Of a stretch of 64,000 bases of DNA, positions 1 through 8,899 are shown in pieces. Position numbers and translations under genes: made by a program. The notes beneath the pieces were generated by a model. That model was not told where the DNA came from. It saw only the letters and a list, made by a program, of their open reading frames with translations, and searched no databases. This DNA comes from Bin34 sp965219935 (GTDB taxonomy: Bacteria > Chloroflexota > Anaerolineae > Caldilineales > Caldilineaceae). The stretch lies in the NCBI GenBank assembly GCA_965219935.1, contig CBDCOU010000003.1, positions 3,906,001-3,970,000 of the forward strand, written 5' to 3'. Within the stretch, counting starts at the first letter, position 1. Each line of letters begins with the position of its first letter.

Positions 1-1215
1 GGCAAGAACACCCGCTACCCGGCCGACTGGGATCCGGACGACTGGCAGGAGCCCGTCACCTACGTTCCGGTCAGCCAGGATCCGAGGTCCCGGAACGGCA
101 CCGGCGATCACCTGAGCACGGAGAGCGTGGTGGTCAACCTGGGGCCGCACCATCCCAGCACCCACGGCGTGTTTCGCATGATCGTGCGCATCGAGGGCGA
201 GACCGTGACCGCCCTCGAACCGGACATGGGCTACCTGCACCGCAACCACGAGAAGATCGGCGAGCGCAACACCTGGCTGATGAACATGCCGTTCACGGAC
301 CGGCTCGACTACATCAACTCGATGAGCAACAACTGGGGCTACGCCCTGGCGGTGGAAAAGCTCATGGGGCTGGAGGTGCCGGAGCGGGCCGAGTACCTGC
401 GGGTCATCATGGCGGAACTGTCCCGCATCGTGAACCACCTGTGGTCGATTGGGTTCATCCTGAACGACCTGGGCGCCCTGCAGACCCCGGCCCTGTACGC
501 CATCGAGGAGCGGGAGATGATCCTGGACCTCTTCGAGTCGGTCAGCGGCGCCCGCATGATGTGCAACTACCTCCGCTTCGGCGGCGTGCACCGCGACCTG
601 CCGGCCGGATGGGCGGAACGGGCCCGGCACGTGGTCCATGAACGGCTGCCGCGGGCGCTGGACCAGCTGGACGACCTGCTGTCCGGCAACGAAATCGTCA
701 ACACGCGCGGGCGCGGCGTGGGCTATCTGAGCGCCGAGCAACTGATCAGCCTCAGCGTGACCGGTCCCATGATCCGGGCCGCCGGCGTGCCGTACGACAT
801 CCGGCGCTGCGAGCCCTACGGGGTCTACGACCGCTTCGACTTCGACATCCCGACGCTGCCCCACAGCGACGTCTACGATCGGTACTACATCCGCCTGCTG
901 GAAGCCCGCGAGAGCGTCCGCATTGTCCAGCAGGCCCTGGCCGGACTCCCGGAGGGCGACATCCTGGCCGGCAAGGGCGGCTATGTGTTCCGCCCGCCGG
1001 AGGGCGAGGCCTACGGACGGGTCGAGGGCCCCAAGGGCGAACTGGGCTTCTACCTCGTCAGCGACGGCAAGCCCAACCCCTACCGCTACCACATCCGCGC
1101 ACCCAGCTACATCAATCTCAACGCGCTGGCGCCCATGACCGTGGGCTACAAGGTGGCGGACGCCATCGTCATCCTGGGGGCGATTGACATCGTCCTTGGG
1201 GAAGTGGATCGCTGA
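1..1215 (+). CDS. nuoD: NADH-quinone oxidoreductase subunit D (NuoD), 5' truncated by window edge
   Basis: This is the 49-kDa-type subunit of respiratory complex I, which forms the quinone pocket with NuoB at the junction of peripheral and membrane arms. The frame is open from base 1, so the start lies outside the window; the GTG at 127 is internal. Visible family motifs are NLGPHHPSTHGV with the quinone-site His, GYLHRNHEKI, FTDRLDYINSM, RIVNHLW, FGGVHRDLP, SVTGPMIRAAG and the typical C-terminal GEVDR. The 404 visible residues are close to the usual NuoD length, so little is missing. It is followed after 25 bp by nuoI. In many operons nuoH lies between D and I; here it does not. Confidence 0.96.
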   Translation, partial: GKNTRYPADWDPDDWQEPVTYVPVSQDPRSRNGTGDHLSTESVVVNLGPHHPSTHGVFRMIVRIEGETVTALEPDMGYLHRNHEKIGERNTWLMNMPFTDRLDYINSMSNNWGYALAVEKLMGLEVPERAEYLRVIMAELSRIVNHLWSIGFILNDLGALQTPALYAIEEREMILDLFESVSGARMMCNYLRFGGVHRDLPAGWAERARHVVHERLPRALDQLDDLLSGNEIVNTRGRGVGYLSAEQLISLSVTGPMIRAAGVPYDIRRCEPYGVYDRFDFDIPTLPHSDVYDRYYIRLLEARESVRIVQQALAGLPEGDILAGKGGYVFRPPEGEAYGRVEGPKGELGFYLVSDGKPNPYRYHIRAPSYINLNALAPMTVGYKVADAIVILGAIDIVLGEVDR

Positions 1216-1240
1216 TTCGGCCAGAGGAGAAACGGACGCC

Positions 1241-1987
1241 ATGTTCGGAACGGGACTGCTCAAGGGGCTTGGGATCACCTTCAAGCACCTGGTGGACACC
1301 TATAAGGACGATATGCAGTCGACCCCGGCCCGCTACCAGGGCAGCGACGACCGCGGCAAGAGCCTCAAGGTCATTGATCAGCCGGTGGACCAGGAGGGCC
1401 TGCTCACCATCCAGTATCCGGAGGAGCGCCGCCTGCTGCCGGAGCGGTTCCGCTACATCCCAATGCTGATTTGGGACACGGAGACCGACGAGGAGCGCTG
1501 TACGGCCTGCGGCATCTGCGCCAAGGTCTGTCCGCCGCAGTGCATCTGGATCACGCGCGCCACGGACGAGGCCGGCAAGCCGGTCACGCGCCCGCAGGAT
1601 TTCTTCATCGACGCCACGATTTGCATGAGTTGCAACTATTGCGTCGAGTTCTGTCCGTTCGATGCCATCAAGATGGATCACGATGCCGAACTGGCATCGT
1701 TCGAACGGTTCCCCCACCTGGTCTACGACAAGGGTGAACTCACGGTTCCGCTTGATTACTACGCCGCCCTGTGGCCGACCCAGTACGCCGAGGAACAGGA
1801 ACGAAGAGCCCAGGAGGCCGCCGAAGCCCGGGCCAAGGAAGAAGCCAAGGCCGCGCGGGCGACCGCCAAGGCCGTTAAGAAGGAGGAGGAAGAGGCTCCG
1901 GCCCCCGAGGCCAAGCTGTCCCGGGCGGAGGAGTTGAAACAAAAGGCCATGGAACGAGCCCGCCAGCGCAGGGCAGAACAGGGTTGA
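1241..1987 (+). CDS. nuoI: NADH-quinone oxidoreductase subunit I (NuoI), 2x[4Fe-4S] ferredoxin-like
   Basis: NuoI carries clusters N6a and N6b, passing electrons towards NuoB and quinone. Two ferredoxin motifs are visible: CTACGICAKVCPPQC and CMSCNYCVEFCPFDAI. The ATG at 1241 is chosen because AGAGGAGA lies 10 bp upstream; the frame is open further back to 1184, but that would overlap nuoD and lacks homology. The product is 248 residues, longer than the usual 160-220 because of a charged Ala/Glu/Lys/Arg C-terminal tail (about the last 60 residues), probably helical. The gene directly follows nuoD, and no nuoH or nuoJ-N follow within the window, so the remaining membrane subunits are elsewhere. 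Confidence 0.93.
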   Translation: MFGTGLLKGLGITFKHLVDTYKDDMQSTPARYQGSDDRGKSLKVIDQPVDQEGLLTIQYPEERRLLPERFRYIPMLIWDTETDEERCTACGICAKVCPPQCIWITRATDEAGKPVTRPQDFFIDATICMSCNYCVEFCPFDAIKMDHDAELASFERFPHLVYDKGELTVPLDYYAALWPTQYAEEQERRAQEAAEARAKEEAKAARATAKAVKKEEEEAPAPEAKLSRAEELKQKAMERARQRRAEQG

Positions 1988-2060
1988 CACCCTGTACCGG
2001 TATCCTCGCTCCGGGTCGACGAGGCGCCGCGGCCGCAGGCCGGAACACAGGAGTTTTGAG

Positions 2061-2804
2061 ATGGACATCAAGGTCACCTTTCTCGGTCACGCAACCTTTC
2101 TGGTGGAGGCCGGCGAAGATCGCATCCTGATTGATCCCCATCTGGCGCCGGACAACCCGGCCTGTCCGGTCACGGTCGACGACTTTGTCGGTTCGGTCGA
2201 CGGCTCCACCGGGGATCTGGGCGGGCGGCCCACATCCGCCGAGCCGAACTACATCCTCGTTACCCACGGGCACTTCGACCATGTCTCCGGGTTGAAGGCA
2301 TTGGCCGCGCGCACCCAGGCCACGGTGGTGGCCGGCTACGAGATTTGCGAGTGGCTCTCCGAAGTTCCGGACGACCGCAAGGTCAGGATGCAGCCGGGCG
2401 GCGGCAAGCTCTTCTCGTTCGGCCATCTGTACATGACGACGGCGCTGCACAGCAGCATGCTGCCGGACGGCAGCTACGGCGGTGTTGCGGCCGGACTGTT
2501 GATTCGGTTCAACACCGGCAAAGTGCTCTACCATGCGGGCGATACCGGCCTGACCTACGACATGCGCATGATTGGCGAACGCAACGAAGTGGACCTGGCC
2601 CTGCTTCCAATCGGCGATCTGCTGACCATGGGGCCTGAAGATGCCGTCGTAGCCGCCCAGTTCGTCAACGCCAAGGGCGTGGTTCCGATGCACTACAACA
2701 CCTTTCCCGGAATCGAACAGGACGCGAACCGTTTCGCCGACCTGCTCGAGGCGGAGGGCATCGGGTGCCGGATTCTCGAGGCCGGAGGGGAAACAATCCT
2801 CTAA
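2061..2804 (+). CDS. UPF0173 metal-dependent hydrolase (metallo-beta-lactamase fold)
   Basis: This 247-residue protein belongs to the UPF0173 (YtkL-type) branch of the metallo-beta-lactamase superfamily. The first strand reads VTFLGHATFLVEA, followed by LIDPHL, the metal-binding HGHFDHVSG, HAGDTGLT (ligand Asp) and the C-terminal MHYNTFP. AGGAG lies 8 bp before the ATG. The substrate is unknown for the family; hydrolysis at a dinuclear metal centre is inferred. It stands 73 bp after nuoI on the same strand and could be co-transcribed, but no functional link to complex I is evident. Confidence 0.88.
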   Translation: MDIKVTFLGHATFLVEAGEDRILIDPHLAPDNPACPVTVDDFVGSVDGSTGDLGGRPTSAEPNYILVTHGHFDHVSGLKALAARTQATVVAGYEICEWLSEVPDDRKVRMQPGGGKLFSFGHLYMTTALHSSMLPDGSYGGVAAGLLIRFNTGKVLYHAGDTGLTYDMRMIGERNEVDLALLPIGDLLTMGPEDAVVAAQFVNAKGVVPMHYNTFPGIEQDANRFADLLEAEGIGCRILEAGGETIL

Positions 2805-2954
2805 ACCCATTGCCGGGCGGGACCGGGCATCGCCCCCCTGCCGCACGAAACTGCCGTCGGCTCCGCGGCCGGCGGCCGCTGCCAAGCGGGTCCAGCCCGC
2901 CGCAACCCACAATCCAGTTACTGCCAGTACCTGACCTGCAACCAGGAGGGGCGC

Positions 2955-3338
2955 GTGTACCATCCGACGGCCGATTTGCTGTTTCCCCATGGCCTCATTG
3001 GCGAACTGCGCGATTTGCGCGGGCCCGCCTGGGCCGACCTCGTGGACCATGTGCTGTCGCTCGACGAGACGGATCCGGACAGCTTGGCCTTCCTGCTGAT
3101 GATGGTGGAGTTGGGGGAGTGCCTCAAGTGCTCCAGCGAAAGCTACAAGTTCATGCAGGGATGTGCGGTGTGCGGTTCGCGCACGATTCGATGCTTCAAG
3201 GGCAGTGACGAGGATCTTCTGCTGCGATTCGAGCAGGCGCGGCGGCGTATTCAGAAAGAGTATCCGGCAGTGGCGCCGCTGTACCCCCCGATTCCTCCCT
3301 CCCCGAACCGCATCGAGTTCATACATCCTGTCTCCTGA
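2955..3338 (+). CDS. Conserved-looking Cys-rich hypothetical protein (zinc-ribbon-like)
   Basis: This 127-residue protein has a GTG start immediately after AGGAGGG (2944-2950). The central part holds two CxxC pairs (ECLKC and GCAVC) spaced about 13 residues apart, suggesting one bound zinc or another metal, followed by an RxIRCFKGSD stretch. The N-terminal half is acidic and leucine-rich and the C-terminus is proline-rich. No signal peptide or membrane segment is visible. I do not recognise a named family. The strong SD and coding-like third-position GC support a real gene. It sits alone between the UPF0173 hydrolase and the FAD oxidoreductase. Confidence 0.6.
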   Translation: MYHPTADLLFPHGLIGELRDLRGPAWADLVDHVLSLDETDPDSLAFLLMMVELGECLKCSSESYKFMQGCAVCGSRTIRCFKGSDEDLLLRFEQARRRIQKEYPAVAPLYPPIPPSPNRIEFIHPVS

Positions 3339-3453
3339 AGGCCGCCTTCAGCCTGTCCGGCCCGGTCGGTTTTGACACCGGGTCAAAAGGTTTGTGCCGA
3401 CGCCTGATCGCGGCGGCCAACCCATCCATCCCCTGTAGACAGCCATCGCTGCC

Positions 3454-4764
3454 GTGCGCATTCTGATTGCAGGCGCCGGTCCGGCCGGCCTGGCGGCGGC
3501 GGCCTCCCTGCAGCAGGCCGGGATTCCCGGACCGGAGATTGCGGTTCTGGAGGCGGGGCCGCGGTCCGGGGGACTTGCCTCAGGATTTCGGGGTGCGGAG
3601 ACGTGGGAATGGGCCATCGAACGCTACTACCACCACCTGTTCACCAACGACACCGACATCCTGGCGTTCACCCGGGAACTGGACCTGCAGGACATGGTGG
3701 AAATCCACAGCCCGGTCACCGCCTACTGGCATCGGGGCCGGCCGCTGCGGCTGGACAGTCCGGCCAGCCTGCTGGCGGTGCCCGGCCTGTCCCTGCCGGA
3801 CAAGGTGCGGATGGGCATGGCGCTGGCCTGGCTGCGCTGGCATCCGCGACCCCCCTGGCACCGGCACGACACCGTGACCGCCCACGTGTGGCTGGAGCGC
3901 TGGATGGGGCGCAGGGCCTACGAGGCCCTGTGGCGGTCGCTGCTGGAGGGCAAGTTCGGCCGGCGGTATCGTGACGTTTCACTGGCCTGGTTTGCCGCCC
4001 GCATCTACAAGCGGACCTCCCGGCTGGGTTATTTCAGAGGCGGATTCCAGGCGTGGACCGACGCGGTCAGGGAGAGGGTTGAGCAGGGCGGCACCCAAAT
4101 CGGCTTCAACACGCCACTTACCCTGGTGGAGCCGCAGGGCAGAACGCTGGCGGTCCAATCCGGCCAACGATCCTGGGAAGGGGTGCAGGCGGTGCTCTAC
4201 ACCGGACCGCCAAACCTGCTGGGCCGCATTGCCCCCGCTCTTCCGGCAACCTATCGCGCCCGCCTCGCCGGGGAGGCGCACATGGGGGCCGTGGTGCTGA
4301 CGGCGGCGCTGGACCGGTCGCTGCTGAACGGGGTCTACTGGCTGAGCATCCCGGCCGATGCCGGTCTGCCGTTTCTGGCCTTGGTGGAACACACCGCCAT
4401 GATTCCAAAGGAACGGTACGGCGGACGCCACATTCTCTACCTGGGAACGTACGTCGAACAGGATCATCCGTGGCTGTCCCTGCCGGAGCACGAGGTGGCC
4501 GAGGCATTGCTGGCGGGCCTGCCGCGCATCCACCCCGGTTTCGACGGTTCCTGGGTGCGCGGGCGCTGGCTGAACCGAACGGCCTGGGCCCAGCCCATTC
4601 CGGTGCCGGGTTCCGGGCGCACGCGCCTGCCGTTGCATACGCCCCTGCCCGGCCTGTACCTGGCGACCATGAGTCAGGTCTGGCCCTGGGATCGGGGCAC
4701 CAACTACGCAGTGCAGATGGGAAAGCAGGCCGCCCGGCGGATTCTGGTTGATTTGGAGTTCTGA
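3454..4764 (+). CDS. NAD(P)/FAD-dependent oxidoreductase, amine oxidase/protoporphyrinogen oxidase-like
   Basis: This 436-residue flavoprotein has a GTG start. Residues 3-11 (ILIAGAGPAG) form the FAD dinucleotide-binding loop, followed by an acidic strand end VLEAG and the RSGGLASGF second FAD motif typical of flavin amine oxidases, protoporphyrinogen oxidases and UDP-galactopyranose mutases. The C-terminal YLATMSQVWPWDRGTNYA resembles the FAD-contacting tail of uncharacterised amine-oxidase-like proteins common in Chloroflexota. The substrate cannot be told from the sequence; a carotenoid- or porphyrin-type oxidation or a nucleotide-sugar mutase role are alternatives. No strong Shine-Dalgarno precedes the start. 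Confidence 0.8.
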   Translation: MRILIAGAGPAGLAAAASLQQAGIPGPEIAVLEAGPRSGGLASGFRGAETWEWAIERYYHHLFTNDTDILAFTRELDLQDMVEIHSPVTAYWHRGRPLRLDSPASLLAVPGLSLPDKVRMGMALAWLRWHPRPPWHRHDTVTAHVWLERWMGRRAYEALWRSLLEGKFGRRYRDVSLAWFAARIYKRTSRLGYFRGGFQAWTDAVRERVEQGGTQIGFNTPLTLVEPQGRTLAVQSGQRSWEGVQAVLYTGPPNLLGRIAPALPATYRARLAGEAHMGAVVLTAALDRSLLNGVYWLSIPADAGLPFLALVEHTAMIPKERYGGRHILYLGTYVEQDHPWLSLPEHEVAEALLAGLPRIHPGFDGSWVRGRWLNRTAWAQPIPVPGSGRTRLPLHTPLPGLYLATMSQVWPWDRGTNYAVQMGKQAARRILVDLEF

Positions 4765-4867
4765 TTCCTGCAAGGTTCCGGCTGCACGGGGCCTGCACGA
4801 ATTGACCCTGTACCTGCCGCTGTGCCTTAATGACGCTCCGCGCCCGCGGCACCCAAAGTTGAGACCC

Positions 4868-5929
4868 ATGTCCGATCCTGCAATTTCCAGCCTAACTGTC
4901 GAAGCCGTGACCTTGGCCTTGGCCAACGTCATTGAGCCTGAGCTCAAGCAGGACCTCGTGTCCCTGGACATGGTCAAGGACATCAGGATTGAGGACGGGG
5001 GCGTGACCTTCAAGGTCGAGTTGACGACGCCGGCCTGCCCGATGCAGGCCCAGATCGAGCGCGATTGCCTGGCCGCGGTCAAGGAGGCCTTTCCCGACGC
5101 CGATCCGGTCGAGGTCGAGTTCACGCACCAGGTGGTGCGCGATCCGAGGGTGTCCCAGAAGCTGAATGTGGACATCCGCACCGTGCTGGCCGTCAGCAGC
5201 GGCAAGGGCGGGGTCGGCAAGACGACGTTCAGTGTGAACATGGCGGTCAGCCTGGCCATGGAGGGGGCGCGCGTCGGCATCATGGACACCGATGTCTACG
5301 GTCCCAACGTGCCCATCATGATGGGCCTGGAGGGACCGCTGTCGGTCCGGGACGGCAAGATGATGCCGCATGAGGCCTACGGGGTGAAGGTCATGTCGAT
5401 GGGGTTCCTCATGCCGGAAGGGGAGGCCGTCGTGTGGCGCGGTCCCATGCTGCACAGTGCCATTCGGCAGTTCCTGACCGACGTGCACTGGGGCCCTCTG
5501 GACTACCTGATTGTGGATCTGCCTCCGGGTACGGGCGACGCCCAGTTGACGCTGGCCCAAAGTGTTCCCATTACCGGCGGGATTATCGTGACGACGCCCC
5601 AGGCGGTGTCGGTGAGCGATGCCCGGCGCGGCGCCGGCGCCTTTGTCAAGCTGGACGTGCCGGTCCTGGGAGTCATTGAAAACATGACCGGCGATGTGTT
5701 CGGCGAGGGGGGCGGCCAACAGGCGGCGCGCGAGCTGGGGGTCGACTTCATCGGCCGGGTGCCGCTGGACGGCCTGATCCGGGCGGGCAGCGACGCGGGC
5801 CAGCCGATCGTGGCAGAACAGCCCGACCATGCGGCCGCCCAGGCCATTCGCCAGATTTCAAGGGTGACGGCCGGTCTGCTCAGCCTGGCGGCCATTGCCA
5901 GGCCCGCCACCGAAGTCGAATTGGAGTAG
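4868..5929 (+). CDS. mrp: Mrp/ApbC-type Fe-S cluster carrier P-loop ATPase with N-terminal MIP18 (DUF59) domain
   Basis: Residues 1-95 are a MIP18/DUF59 domain including TTPACPMQAQI; residues 105-353 are a MinD-like NTPase with deviant Walker A SSGKGGVGKTT (GKGGVGKT at 112-119), switch DTDVYGPNVP and DLPPGTGDAQL. The family loads or transfers Fe-S clusters. The frame is open to 4748, but ATG 4868 begins the conserved domain. Unusually, the loop after GVIENMTG, where family members often carry CPxC for the bridging cluster, reads straight into DVFGEGGGQ with no cysteine. Some actinobacterial Mrp proteins are similar. The gene is monocistronic, between the FAD oxidoreductase and the LysM lipoprotein. 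Confidence 0.93.
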   Translation: MSDPAISSLTVEAVTLALANVIEPELKQDLVSLDMVKDIRIEDGGVTFKVELTTPACPMQAQIERDCLAAVKEAFPDADPVEVEFTHQVVRDPRVSQKLNVDIRTVLAVSSGKGGVGKTTFSVNMAVSLAMEGARVGIMDTDVYGPNVPIMMGLEGPLSVRDGKMMPHEAYGVKVMSMGFLMPEGEAVVWRGPMLHSAIRQFLTDVHWGPLDYLIVDLPPGTGDAQLTLAQSVPITGGIIVTTPQAVSVSDARRGAGAFVKLDVPVLGVIENMTGDVFGEGGGQQAARELGVDFIGRVPLDGLIRAGSDAGQPIVAEQPDHAAAQAIRQISRVTAGLLSLAAIARPATEVELE

Positions 5930-5968
5930 GCCTTGCGGGCCGGCACGGGGCGGTAGAAGACCCTGTGC

Positions 5969-5974
5969 TATATT
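5969..5974 (+). promoter_or_regulatory. Candidate extended -10 promoter element for the LysM lipoprotein gene
   Basis: TATATT preceded by TGC forms an extended -10 element about 70 bp before the lipoprotein start. No good -35 hexamer lies at 16-18 bp, as expected for extended -10 promoters. The assignment rests on this short match only. Confidence 0.25.
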
Positions 5975-6043
5975 CGGGGTGACCCAGCCTGCCGGGTTTG
6001 ACCCTCGTTACAGCCTTCTGCGGAAACCGGAGGCCATTTGGAC

Positions 6044-7330
6044 ATGTCGCGTCTGCACACGTTGCTGCCTGTTGTCCTGTGCCTACTGCTCGTCGGTGCC
6101 TGTACCCGCGACCGGGGGGAGGGTATTGGCCTGACAGTGGAGGCCGATCCGGTGGATCCGGCCGCGTTGGTTGGTCCCGAACCCGATGCGGAAGCGGCGG
6201 CCGCCGCCTACCTCACCTATGTTGTCAAGGACGGCGACGCCCTGGCCTCCGTGGCCGCGCAACACGGCACGACGGTGGAGGTGATTCGGGAGTTGAATCC
6301 CCAGTTGACGAGCGACAGGCTGCTGCCAGGCGACGAGATTCGCATTCCGGCCGGACTGGCACCGTTGGAACAGCCGAGCCAACCGCTCTACTACGTGGTG
6401 CGGCAGGGCGACCTGGTCGTCTCGCTGGCCGAGCGGTTCGGCGTCACGCTGGAGCAGATCAGGGAAGCCAATCCCCTGGTGGACTTGGACCAGGTGCCGG
6501 TTGGCCTGCGGCTCGTGATCCCGGTGCCGGCGGACACGGAGCCCGATCCGGAGCTGGTGTATGAAGGATTGACCTATTCGGTCCAGCCCGGCGACACCCT
6601 CAACGCAATCGCGCTGCGCTACAGCGTGGATCCGAACGAGTTGGTACTGCTCAACGAGCTGGTCTCCGCGGACGATTTGCAGATTGGCCAGATTCTGCGG
6701 TTGCCGGACCACTCCTCCGTATCCAGCGCGGTCATGCAACAGCCGGAGCCCCAGGGCGAAGGCGTGGTGCATGTGGTGCAGGCCGGGGAAACACTGTCGG
6801 GGATTGCACTCTTCTATCAGGTCAGCACGGCTTCACTGATGGCGGCCAACGGCCTAAGCGACGCCGACAAGCTGGCCGTGGGCTTGGAACTGCTGGTACC
6901 CGGAGTGTCGCCACCCGAGCCGACATCGACACCGGAACCCACGTCGCCAACGGAGCCCACGTCGCCACCGGAGGCCACATCGACACCGGAGCCCACAACC
7001 GCGCCCGAACCAACTGCGGAGGAGACACCCGCAGTCGAGGACGACGAGGACTCATCGACAGAATCCGAGTCCACAACGCCCGAGGATGAGGCCACCCCGA
7101 CGGCAGAGGCTGCCCAGGAAGGGGAGCAGGCACAGCCTGTCGCCACAGAGGAGCCCGAACCCACCGCCACGCCCACCCCTGTCACCCATACGGTACAGGC
7201 CGGCGATACGCTCTTTGCCCTCGCGTTGCGTTACGGCACAACGGTTGAGGCCATTCAGACGGCCAACGACCTGGGCAGTTCCGTTGCCCTGAGCATTGGC
7301 CAGGAGCTGGTCATCCCCGTTCCGGAATAA
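6044..7330 (+). CDS. Lipoprotein with five LysM domains
   Basis: The protein begins with a lipoprotein signal (hydrophobic run then LLVGAC, lipidated Cys 20). Four LysM domains follow in tandem (YVVKDGDAL, YYVVRQGDL, YSVQPGDTL, VVQAGETL), then a roughly 90-residue Pro/Thr/Glu linker built from PEPTS-like hexapeptides and an acidic stretch, then a fifth LysM (HTVQAGDTL). LysM binds N-acetylglucosamine glycans, so a cell-wall-bound surface lipoprotein is likely; no catalytic domain is visible. ATG 6044 is preferred over TTG 6038 because GGAGG (6029-6033) is 10 bp from the former and only 4 from the latter. Confidence 0.88.
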   Translation: MSRLHTLLPVVLCLLLVGACTRDRGEGIGLTVEADPVDPAALVGPEPDAEAAAAAYLTYVVKDGDALASVAAQHGTTVEVIRELNPQLTSDRLLPGDEIRIPAGLAPLEQPSQPLYYVVRQGDLVVSLAERFGVTLEQIREANPLVDLDQVPVGLRLVIPVPADTEPDPELVYEGLTYSVQPGDTLNAIALRYSVDPNELVLLNELVSADDLQIGQILRLPDHSSVSSAVMQQPEPQGEGVVHVVQAGETLSGIALFYQVSTASLMAANGLSDADKLAVGLELLVPGVSPPEPTSTPEPTSPTEPTSPPEATSTPEPTTAPEPTAEETPAVEDDEDSSTESESTTPEDEATPTAEAAQEGEQAQPVATEEPEPTATPTPVTHTVQAGDTLFALALRYGTTVEAIQTANDLGSSVALSIGQELVIPVPE

Positions 7331-7378
7331 CGGCGGGCGGCGACCTGTCGGGCCGGGCCGTGGTACGCGGGCCGGCGG

Positions 7379-8257
7379 TCAGACCGGCATGGTGCGTCCG
7401 GCGTGGGCGCGCACGGTTGCCGCAATGTCCTTGTGGGTGTCCGACGACGCAAAGATCACAACCCCTTCGTCGAACCGGTCACAGGCGTTTTCGGCACTGA
7501 ACTGTCCTTCGAAGAACGGCACGTCGTGGGCCGCCAGGGCATCCTTGACGCGGTTGCGCGCCGCCCACATCTCCGGTGGATAGGGCGGGTCGTGGGCATC
7601 CAGGTGCCCGAACGAGAGCCCCATGTCGCCGGGACCCCATTCCGCGAAGGACAGGCCGGGCACGGCCGCCGAGGCTTCGGCATTGGCCAGGGCAGCCTGG
7701 TTTTCGATTTTGATGCCCAGCAGCAGCTGGCCGTCCGGATTCAGGGGCCAGGGATCGGCCAGTTCGATGTATTCCGGACCCGACACGCCCCACCGTGCGC
7801 CCGCGCCGGCCTGCGCGCCCGCGCCCCGCGTGCCCATTTTCAGACCTGCGCCGACGCCCTGCTTGTGGTAGGAGTAGCGGCAGCATTCGATGTAGGCGGC
7901 CACCGCCTCCGGCACCTCGGCGTGGCACAGCAGGAGGGCATGCACGCCGCGTGCCAGAAGTTGCTGGAACTGCCAGGCATTGGCGTAGACGGCGTCGGCG
8001 CTGTGGCCCAGGACCGGCAGTTCGACCATGATGGCCGGGGTCAGGTGGCCCGAGGCCGTGGGGCCGCCGTCCAGCAGTCCCTGCATGAATTCGTCGAGGG
8101 CCCGGATGTCGAACAGGCCGTGCTCCATGTTGATGCGAATCATGTCGGCCCAGGTGCCGGCCGCGGCCTGGCCGCTGGCATAGGAGAGATCCGACACGCC
8201 CGTACAGAAGACGGGCTGTCCGGCTTTGAGCAGGTCAACGGCCTTGTTGATGGTCAT
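7379..8257 (-). CDS. HpcH/HpaI family aldolase (2-keto-3-deoxy sugar acid aldolase-like)
   Basis: This 292-residue class II aldolase belongs to the HpcH/HpaI/GarL family, which cleaves 2-keto-3-deoxy acids to pyruvate or tartronate semialdehyde plus an aldehyde in a TIM barrel. Visible signatures are the N-terminal LLKAGQPVFCTG, the strand IMVELPVLG with a conserved acid, LLARGVHALLLCH and GIKIENQAAL carrying the conserved Glu. It lies convergent to the LysM gene, with only 48 bp between stops. It could serve the sugar acid pathway encoded at 15.4-26 kb, but that link is inference. Confidence 0.82.
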   Translation of the reverse strand: MTINKAVDLLKAGQPVFCTGVSDLSYASGQAAAGTWADMIRINMEHGLFDIRALDEFMQGLLDGGPTASGHLTPAIMVELPVLGHSADAVYANAWQFQQLLARGVHALLLCHAEVPEAVAAYIECCRYSYHKQGVGAGLKMGTRGAGAQAGAGARWGVSGPEYIELADPWPLNPDGQLLLGIKIENQAALANAEASAAVPGLSFAEWGPGDMGLSFGHLDAHDPPYPPEMWAARNRVKDALAAHDVPFFEGQFSAENACDRFDEGVVIFASSDTHKDIAATVRAHAGRTMPV

Positions 8258-8491
8258 GGGGTTATTGGGGGAAAGTGGGCGGGAGGCGCGGAGACCACCA
8301 TCCGCCTCAACGGACGCGGTAGCCGCGCTTCATTGTAAAGGGGCAGGGGATCCTGACCATGCTACTCATTGAGCAAGGGATGGACGGCGGGATTGGGTAT
8401 GTTCCGGGTCCATCTGTGGACCCGGGCATCATGAGTCCGTCGAAGGTGGGAAAAGGAGGGACGGACCTGGGTCAAGGCTTCCTGTCAGCCA

Positions 8492-8899
8492 TCAGAATAA
8501 TTTGCCGAGTGCCTCCTCAGGATTGACCGCGCGGATGGGTGAGTGCACATAGTCCCTGATATTTCTTGTGACGATGTGCCGAGCTCCGCAGGCGCGGGCC
8601 GCGGCCACCTGCATCGCGTCCTCGAAATCCGTCATCGGAAGCTCGGCTGCGTAGCGAATGTCTGCAGTGTTGGTGGTTGCCACGGTCACGAACCGCGTCA
8701 ATTCGACAATGAAGTCGCGGGTACGCAAGCCGCCGCGCGTGGGAGCAACAATGTAGTAGAAATTTGAAATGGAGTGCCACGCGATGTACGCGGCTTCCGC
8801 GCCATACTCAATCCGGTCGAGGAGTTCCGAGGCCGGGTCGGAATGAGGCCGTCGTTCGAGGGCAACATCAATAAGAACGTCAGTGTCCAGGAGTATCAT
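8492..8899 (-). CDS. vapC: VapC-type PIN domain ribonuclease toxin
   Basis: This 135-residue PIN domain protein starts with the acidic motif LLDTDVLIDVA, has a central conserved acidic helix and ends with MTDFEDAMQVAAARACGA plus IVTRNIRDY, giving the usual quartet of acidic residues that bind Mg2+. VapC toxins cleave tRNA or rRNA. Its ATG overlaps the stop of the upstream gene (ATGA at 8896-8899), the hallmark of a translationally coupled toxin-antitoxin pair with antitoxin first. Confidence 0.88.
   Translation of the reverse strand: MILLDTDVLIDVALERRPHSDPASELLDRIEYGAEAAYIAWHSISNFYYIVAPTRGGLRTRDFIVELTRFVTVATTNTADIRYAAELPMTDFEDAMQVAAARACGARHIVTRNIRDYVHSPIRAVNPEEALGKLF

Noticed and set aside
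1184..1240. Upstream extension of nuoI
   Set aside because: It would overlap nuoD and adds residues not found in NuoI; the ATG at 1241 has a good SD.
6900..7110. Short tandem repeats in the LysM gene considered as a CRISPR or satellite
   Set aside because: They are in-frame codons for a Pro/Thr/Glu linker (PEPTS units), without spacers or repeat palindromes.
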